NCBI RefSeq assembly: GCF_000802965.1
Contig: NZ_JSAK01000019.1
Location: 1-64,000 of the forward strand
DNA: 64,000 nucleotides
Direction of reading: 5' to 3'
From: Pseudomonas fluorescens
GTDB lineage: Bacteria; Pseudomonadota; Gammaproteobacteria; Pseudomonadales; Pseudomonadaceae
The notes beneath the pieces were generated by a model that made no database searches, was not told the DNA's origin, and saw nothing but the letters and a program-made list of their open reading frames with translations. The translations under genes were made by a program, and so were the position numbers. Below, in pieces: positions 59,338 to 64,000 of the stretch (position 1 is its first letter; each line of letters begins with the position of its first letter).

Positions 59338-60246
59338 TCAAGCAATATCGGAGTGACTGAACTCCTCGCCTAAAAAGTCGATCAGCGCGCGCACTGACGG
59401 CAGCAATCCTCGGCGCGAGGGGAAGATCGCATGGATGACCCCGCACTTCGGCGCCCAGCCCGGCACCAGTTCCACCAAGCGTCCGGCCGCAATGTCATCG
59501 CGCACGACCACGGCAGGCAGGTGGACGATGCCGACACCGGCAACCACCGCGTGGCGAAGCGCCAACAGGTCATCGGTGACCATTCTTGGCGTGTGCCGAA
59601 TTGTCGCGCTGGCGCCGTCGGCACCGAGCAACTCCCATTGATATTCACGCTGCGCACCGCCCCAGTGCAGGCTGGGCAAGCCGCTCAGGTCGGCGGGAGA
59701 GGGCGGTGACGACAGGTGTTCGGCGAATGCCGGACTGCCCACAATGCACTGAGTGCTGTTGCCCAGCACCTTCATCACCATGTCGGTGTTTTCCAACGGC
59801 GGAAAACGTACCCGCAACGCAATGTCGTAACCCTCGTGGATCAAGTCGACCCGGCGGTTGGTGCTCTCGATGAACAACTCCACCAGCGGATACTTGAGCA
59901 TGTAGCGGGTCAGCATCGGCCCTACCCAGGAGTTCAGCAACGCCGTCGGGCAACTGATGCGCACCAGACCCTGGGGTTCCGAGCGATTGCGTTCGATCAA
60001 TTCGGCAGCGCTTTCCGCTTCGACGCGCATCGCCAGGCAACGCTGGTAATAGGCCAGGCCGATTTCTGTCAGCGAAAATTGGCGGCTGGTGCGATTCAGC
60101 AACCGCACGCCAAGGCGCTCCTCGAGTTCGGCAATGCGTCGACTGAGCTTGGACTTGGGCATGTCCAGCGCCCGCCCGGCCGCAGCAAAGCCCTGATGTT
60201 CCACCACTTGGGTGAAGTAGTAGAGGGTGTTGAGGTCTTCCACCAT
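59338..60246 (-). CDS. LysR family transcriptional regulator
   Basis: A 302-residue LysR-type regulator. The winged helix at the N-terminus reads 'LNTLYYFTQVVEHQGFAAAGRALDMPKSKLSRRIAELEERLGVRLLNR', followed by the effector-binding domain from about residue 90. GGAG 5 nt before the ATG supports the start. It is divergent from the pirin gene with a 104-bp gap, the usual layout for a LysR regulator controlling its neighbour. The inducer is unknown. Confidence 0.9.
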   Translation of the reverse strand: MVEDLNTLYYFTQVVEHQGFAAAGRALDMPKSKLSRRIAELEERLGVRLLNRTSRQFSLTEIGLAYYQRCLAMRVEAESAAELIERNRSEPQGLVRISCPTALLNSWVGPMLTRYMLKYPLVELFIESTNRRVDLIHEGYDIALRVRFPPLENTDMVMKVLGNSTQCIVGSPAFAEHLSSPPSPADLSGLPSLHWGGAQREYQWELLGADGASATIRHTPRMVTDDLLALRHAVVAGVGIVHLPAVVVRDDIAAGRLVELVPGWAPKCGVIHAIFPSRRGLLPSVRALIDFLGEEFSHSDIA

Positions 60247-60262
60247 CGTTCTCCAAATAGAA

Positions 60263-60290
60263 CGCTAAGGTTGATTTTTGCAGTCTAGCG
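60263..60290. promoter_or_regulatory. Possible LysR-type operator between LysR gene and pirin
   Basis: CGCTA (60263-60267) and TAGCG (60286-60290) form a spaced inverted repeat in the divergent promoter region. The arms are short, so this is tentative. Confidence 0.25.
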
Positions 60291-60350
60291 CAGCAAAGGC
60301 CTCGGTTTTAAGCTTTGTCCATGGCTTCAACCACCTGATTCGGAGGCACC

Positions 60351-61217
60351 ATGAAAAACATCATCGGTATCTACACCAGCCCGCGAGCCCATTGGGTCGG
60401 CGACGGTTTCCCGGTTCGCACGCTGTTTTCCTACGACAACCTGGGCAAACACATCAGCCCGTTCTTGCTGCTGGATCACGCCGGTCCTGCTGAATTCACC
60501 CCGACCACCGAGCGTCGTGGCGTTGGTCAGCATCCGCACCGTGGCTTCGAAACCGTGACTATCGTTTACAAAGGCGAGCTGGAACACCGCGACTCCACCG
60601 GCAGCGGCGGCAAGATCGGCCCCGGCGACGTGCAATGGATGACCGCCGCCTCGGGAATTCTCCATGAAGAGTTCCACTCCGAAGGCTTCGCCAACAGCGG
60701 TGGCACCCTGGAAATGGTGCAGTTGTGGGTCAACCTGCCAGCCAAGGACAAAATGGCCGAGGCCGGTTACCAGACGATTCTGGATGGCGACATCCCGAGC
60801 ATTGCCTTGAAGAACAACGCCGGCAGCGTGCGTTTGATCGCCGGTGAATTCGAAGGCCACAAAGGGCCGTCGCGCACTTTTACCCCGATCGACGTCTGGG
60901 ACCTGCGCCTGAATGCCGGCAAGTTGCTAACGCTGGATCTGCATGAAGGGCGCAACACCGCACTGGTGGTTTTGCGCGGTTCGATTCAAGTCAACGGCCT
61001 GGAGTCGGTGCGTCAAGGGCAGTTGGCATTGTTCGACCGCAAGGGCGATCAAATTACCCTCGAAGCCAGCGAGGACGCGGTGGTGCTACTGCTCAGCGGC
61101 GAACCGATTGACGAACCGATCGTCGGTCACGGCCCGTTCGTGATGAACACCGAGCAAGAAATTCACCAGGCCTTCGCCGACTTCCAGTCCGGCCGCTTCG
61201 GCCGGATGCACGGTTAA
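60351..61217 (+). CDS. Pirin family protein (bicupin, possible quercetinase-like)
   Basis: A 288-residue bicupin. The N-terminal cupin has the pirin metal ligands His61 and His63 ('HPHRGFETVT'), His105 and Glu107 ('ILHEEFHSEGF'). Pirins bind iron; some bacterial ones are quercetin dioxygenases or redox sensors. GGAGG lies just before the ATG. It is followed after 92 bp by two isochorismatase-like genes on the same strand and is divergent from a LysR gene, so the three may form a stress- or electrophile-responsive operon (inference). Confidence 0.88.
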   Translation: MKNIIGIYTSPRAHWVGDGFPVRTLFSYDNLGKHISPFLLLDHAGPAEFTPTTERRGVGQHPHRGFETVTIVYKGELEHRDSTGSGGKIGPGDVQWMTAASGILHEEFHSEGFANSGGTLEMVQLWVNLPAKDKMAEAGYQTILDGDIPSIALKNNAGSVRLIAGEFEGHKGPSRTFTPIDVWDLRLNAGKLLTLDLHEGRNTALVVLRGSIQVNGLESVRQGQLALFDRKGDQITLEASEDAVVLLLSGEPIDEPIVGHGPFVMNTEQEIHQAFADFQSGRFGRMHG

Positions 61218-61309
61218 TCCGTAGCGCTTCTACAACCCGACTCTACCCAGGATGAGTGGGCCGGTTTTCAGGCCAGGGATGGCTGTTGCCTGTCAAAAGA
61301 GGAACACTG

Positions 61310-61993
61310 ATGAACACCGTCAACGCGGCCAACTTCAACGGCCAGAAACCGACCATCGACCCCAACGACAGCGCCATGCTGTTGATCGACCATCAGAGCG
61401 GACTGTTTCAGATCGTCAAAGACATCGACGTGCCGCAGCTGCGGGCCAACGCCATTGCCCTGGCGAAAGCCGCGACCCTGCTGAAGATGCCGGTCATTAC
61501 CACCGCTTCCGTGCCACAAGGTCCGAACGGGCCGCTGATCCCGGAGATTCACGAAGCTGCGCCGCATGCGCAATACGTGGCCCGTAAAGGTGAAATCAAT
61601 GCCTGGGACAACCCGGAATTTCACGCGGCGGTCAAAGCCACCGGCAAGAAAACCCTGGTGATCGCCGGCACCCTGACCAGCGTATGCCTGGCGTCCCCCT
61701 CCATTGCGGCGGTGCATGAAGGCTACAAGGTATTCGCCGTTGTCGACGCCTCGGGCAACCACTCGAAACTGGCCACCGATCTGACAATCGCCCGTTTGGC
61801 GCAGGCCGGAGCGGTGCCGATCGACATCATGGCCACGCTCTCTGAGCTGCAACGCTCGTGGAACCGTCCGGACGCCGAGCAGTGGGCCGCTGTCTACGCC
61901 CAGGCCATGCCGCATTATCAATTGCTGATCGAGAGCTATCTCAAGGCTCAGCAAGTGGCGAATGAACACGAAACGCTGGATTCCCAGCGCTAA
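61310..61993 (+). CDS. Isochorismatase-like cysteine hydrolase (YcaC-related)
   Basis: A 227-residue isochorismatase-superfamily hydrolase. Catalytic residues are visible: Asp27 in 'LLIDHQSG' and nucleophile Cys126 in 'TSVCLASPS'; the cis-peptide region is 'GTLTSVCL'. AGAGG 6 nt before the ATG fixes the start. It is a diverged relative of the next gene with an extra C-terminal helix ('YHQLLIESYLKAQQ'-like region). There is no catechol siderophore gene nearby, so true isochorismatase activity is unlikely. Confidence 0.85.
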   Translation: MNTVNAANFNGQKPTIDPNDSAMLLIDHQSGLFQIVKDIDVPQLRANAIALAKAATLLKMPVITTASVPQGPNGPLIPEIHEAAPHAQYVARKGEINAWDNPEFHAAVKATGKKTLVIAGTLTSVCLASPSIAAVHEGYKVFAVVDASGNHSKLATDLTIARLAQAGAVPIDIMATLSELQRSWNRPDAEQWAAVYAQAMPHYQLLIESYLKAQQVANEHETLDSQR

Positions 61994-62048
61994 CTGCGAC
62001 CACCACGCCGACTTCCCTCGGCATCGATAAAACGTGAGGACTACTGCA

Positions 62049-62675
62049 ATGACTACTTCTTACAAGCGTCTCGACAAGGATAACGCCGCCGTTCTGTTGG
62101 TGGATCATCAGGCTGGCCTGCTGTCGCTGGTACGCGACATCGAACCGGATCGTTTCAAGAACAACGTGCTGGCCCTGGCCGACCTGGCCAAGTACTTCAA
62201 ATTGCCGACCATTCTGACCACCAGTTTTGAAACCGGCCCCAACGGCCCGCTGGTGCCCGAGCTCAAGGCGCTGTTTCCGGACGCGCCATACATTGCTCGC
62301 CCTGGCCAGATCAACGCGTGGGACAACGAAGACTTCGTCAAGGCGATCAAGGCCACCGGCAAGAAGCAATTGATCATCGCTGGTGTGGTGACTGAAGTGT
62401 GCGTGGCGTTCCCGGCGCTGTCGGCGCTGGCCGAAGGCTTTGACGTGTTCGTGGTGACCGATGCTTCCGGCACTTTCAACGAACTGACCCGTCAATCGGC
62501 ATGGGATCGCATGTCGGCCTCCGGCGCGCAACTGATGACCTGGTTCGGCCTGGCCTGTGAGCTGCATCGCGACTGGCGCAACGATGTGGAAGGCCTGGGG
62601 ACCTTGTTCTCCAACCACATCCCGGACTACCGCAACCTGATGACCAGCTACAACACCCTGACCGACAGCAAATAG
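62049..62675 (+). CDS. ycaC: YcaC family isochorismatase-like hydrolase
   Basis: A 208-residue protein, the same length as E. coli YcaC and near-identical in long stretches ('LVDHQAGLLSLVRDIEPD', 'NINAWDNEDFVKA'-type segment, 'GAQLMTWFG', 'SNHIPDYRNLMTSY'). Asp19 and Cys118 ('VVTEVCVAFPALSA') are the catalytic residues. YcaC is an octameric hydrolase of uncertain substrate. GAGGA upstream supports ATG 62049. It forms a tandem pair with the preceding paralogue, 55 bp away. Confidence 0.9.
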   Translation: MTTSYKRLDKDNAAVLLVDHQAGLLSLVRDIEPDRFKNNVLALADLAKYFKLPTILTTSFETGPNGPLVPELKALFPDAPYIARPGQINAWDNEDFVKAIKATGKKQLIIAGVVTEVCVAFPALSALAEGFDVFVVTDASGTFNELTRQSAWDRMSASGAQLMTWFGLACELHRDWRNDVEGLGTLFSNHIPDYRNLMTSYNTLTDSK

Positions 62676-62696
62676 CACAAGCGCACATCGCCCCAC

Positions 62697-62773
62697 TGTA
62701 GGAGCTGCCGCAGGCTGCGATCTTTTGATCTTGATTGAAGATCAAAAGATCGCAGCCTGCGGCAGCTCCTACA
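62697..62773. repeat. REP doublet (family C)
   Basis: TGTAGGAGCTGCCGCAGGCT and inverted copy, centre GATCTTTTGATC, between ycaC and the channel gene. Confidence 0.85.
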
Positions 62774-62816
62774 ATGTATGCGATATTGCGCCGATAACCC
62801 GTGCTGGAGTTGCTTG

Positions 62817-64000
62817 ATGCTGTCGTTGCTCACTGAACATCCGCTGATTTGCGCGTTGGTCCTGATCCTGACCGATCTGGTGTTGTGGCGCTTGATTGGC
62901 ACCCGTGGCCACAACGTGAAACTGCTGGTACGGGTGGTGATTTTCGCGCTGTACAGCCTGGTGCTGTTCAACGAAGGCATGAACCCGCTGGAACCGGCGC
63001 CCTGGGTCGAGAACGTGCCGTTGCATCTGGCGGCCACGGGGTTGCAGATCGGCTGGTGGCTGTTCGCTGCGCGCACCCTGACCGTGCTGATCGGCGCGGG
63101 ACTGATGCAACGGGTGGGGCATACCGGGCGTTTGCTCCAGGATTTGCTGGGTGCGGTGATCTTCCTGGTCGCGGTCATCGCCGCCCTGGCCTACGTGCTC
63201 AATCTGCCGGTCAGGGGCGTGCTGGCCACGTCCGGCGCGTTGGCGATCATCGTCGGCCTGGCGTTGCAAAGTACCCTCAGCGACGTGTTTTCCGGGATCG
63301 TCCTCAACACCACCAAACCCTATCAACTGGATGACTGGATCGCGATCGACGGCACGGAAGGCCGGGTCATCGACATCGACTGGCGCGCCACGCGGCTGCA
63401 AACCTCCCAGGGCAGCATGATCGTGATTCCCAACTCGCTGGCGGCCAAGGCCAAGATCACCAACTTCAGCCGGCCCAGCGACATGTTCGGCGTTGCGATC
63501 AGTCTGCAGATCAGCCCCCATGTCCGTCCCAGTACGGTGATCGAAGCCCTTGAGCGCGCAAAGCAGGGCTGCCGCATTCTGCTCAGCAAGCCTTCGCCAA
63601 AAGTCGCGCTGAAAAGCTCTACGGCCGCTGGCGTGGAATACGAAATCAGCGGCTTTGTCGCCTCGATGAGCGAAAAGCGCGAGGTGCGCAATCAACTCTA
63701 CGATCTGGCGTATCGGCACTTGCGCGCATCCGGGGTCAATTTGCTGTCGAGCGTGGAACCGATTCCGACCACCGACCTCTCACGGCCACGGGCGTTGATC
63801 GACAGTTCGCCGATTTTCTCGACCTTGCGTGAGGAAGAGAAAGAAACCTTCAGCCAGAACATGACCCTGCAAAACTTCCGCGCCGGGGAGACGATCCTGG
63901 CGGCGGAGGAGGTCAGCGATCATTTGTTCATCATCGAGTCCGGGGTGGTGTCGGTGACGCTGAACCGCAACGGGACGCTCATGGAAACCGGTCGCATGGG
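62817..64000 (+). CDS. MscS-type mechanosensitive channel with C-terminal cyclic-nucleotide-binding domain (partial)
   Basis: The reading frame is open to the right edge; 394 residues are visible. About four N-terminal membrane segments lead into the MscS pore helix ('TSGALAIIVGLALQSTLSDVFSG') and the beta domain ('DDWIAIDGTEGRVIDIDWRATRLQT', 'IVIPNSLAAKAKITNFS'). From about residue 345 a cyclic-nucleotide-binding domain begins ('FRAGETILAAEEVSDHLFIIESGVVSVTL'). Such channels may be gated by both tension and a nucleotide. GGAG 7 nt before ATG 62817 fixes the start. The 3' end lies outside the window. Confidence 0.88.
   Translation, partial: MLSLLTEHPLICALVLILTDLVLWRLIGTRGHNVKLLVRVVIFALYSLVLFNEGMNPLEPAPWVENVPLHLAATGLQIGWWLFAARTLTVLIGAGLMQRVGHTGRLLQDLLGAVIFLVAVIAALAYVLNLPVRGVLATSGALAIIVGLALQSTLSDVFSGIVLNTTKPYQLDDWIAIDGTEGRVIDIDWRATRLQTSQGSMIVIPNSLAAKAKITNFSRPSDMFGVAISLQISPHVRPSTVIEALERAKQGCRILLSKPSPKVALKSSTAAGVEYEISGFVASMSEKREVRNQLYDLAYRHLRASGVNLLSSVEPIPTTDLSRPRALIDSSPIFSTLREEEKETFSQNMTLQNFRAGETILAAEEVSDHLFIIESGVVSVTLNRNGTLMETGRM

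Noticed and set aside
62769..63719. Minus-strand open frame opposite the MscS-type channel
   Set aside because: The plus-strand frame encodes clear MscS and cNMP-binding motifs; the minus product is His/Gln/Asp-rich and begins within conserved MscS sequence.

Overview
The window looks like chromosome of a fluorescent Pseudomonas of the P. fluorescens group. The reasons are a complete PvdS-type pyoverdine locus in nearly the PAO1 gene order, dense REP-type intergenic repeats of three families, an RsmX-like small RNA with a GacA-type upstream element, and uniformly GC-rich coding sequence.

Layout. 1-10.2 kb is flanking sequence: a stand-alone PBP2 gene (mrdA-like), a DUF1311 periplasmic protein, an ADP-ribosylglycohydrolase, an SRPBCC protein, a probable rsmX sRNA, isonitrile hydratase (inhA) divergent from a GlxA/AraC regulator, a GH15 glycosidase, and an unusual fusion of type I isopentenyl-diphosphate isomerase with a bacterial terpene synthase. 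10.5-52.9 kb is the pyoverdine region: type II thioesterase (pvdG-like), two giant NRPS genes (six modules, terminal TE), an alpha/beta hydrolase, fpvA, pvdE, pvdO, pvdN, pvdM, divergent pvdP, the efflux genes pvdR-pvdT-opmQ, an fpvI-like ECF sigma gene and pvdA. 53.2-57.6 kb is a BvgAS/EvgAS-like phosphorelay: degenerate receiver protein, LuxR-type regulator and hybrid sensor. 57.7-64 kb holds dkgB, a PaaI-like thioesterase, a LysR regulator divergent from a pirin gene, two YcaC-like hydrolases and the start of an MscS channel with a cyclic-nucleotide-binding domain.

How it works together. PvdA makes N5-hydroxyornithine. The NRPS modules read, from their specificity residues, as D-Ala, L-Lys, L-Thr, D-Ser, a hydroxyornithine derivative and hydroxyornithine. 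The chromophore synthetase PvdL, PvdH and PvdS are not in the window and must lie elsewhere. PvdE exports ferribactin to the periplasm. PvdN, PvdO, PvdM and PvdP mature the side chain and chromophore, PvdRT-OpmQ secretes or recycles pyoverdine, and FpvA imports the ferric form. Six 24-bp iron-starvation (PvdS) boxes, each with exactly 16 bp between the TAAAT-type and CGT elements, precede pvdG, pvdE, pvdM, pvdP, pvdR and pvdA. pvdF and fpvR are missing from the positions they hold in PAO1, which suggests an acetylated rather than formylated hydroxyornithine and a relocated or lost anti-sigma factor.

Start sites were chosen from ribosome binding sites and family alignment. No tRNA, rRNA, CRISPR array, insertion sequence or prophage was seen.
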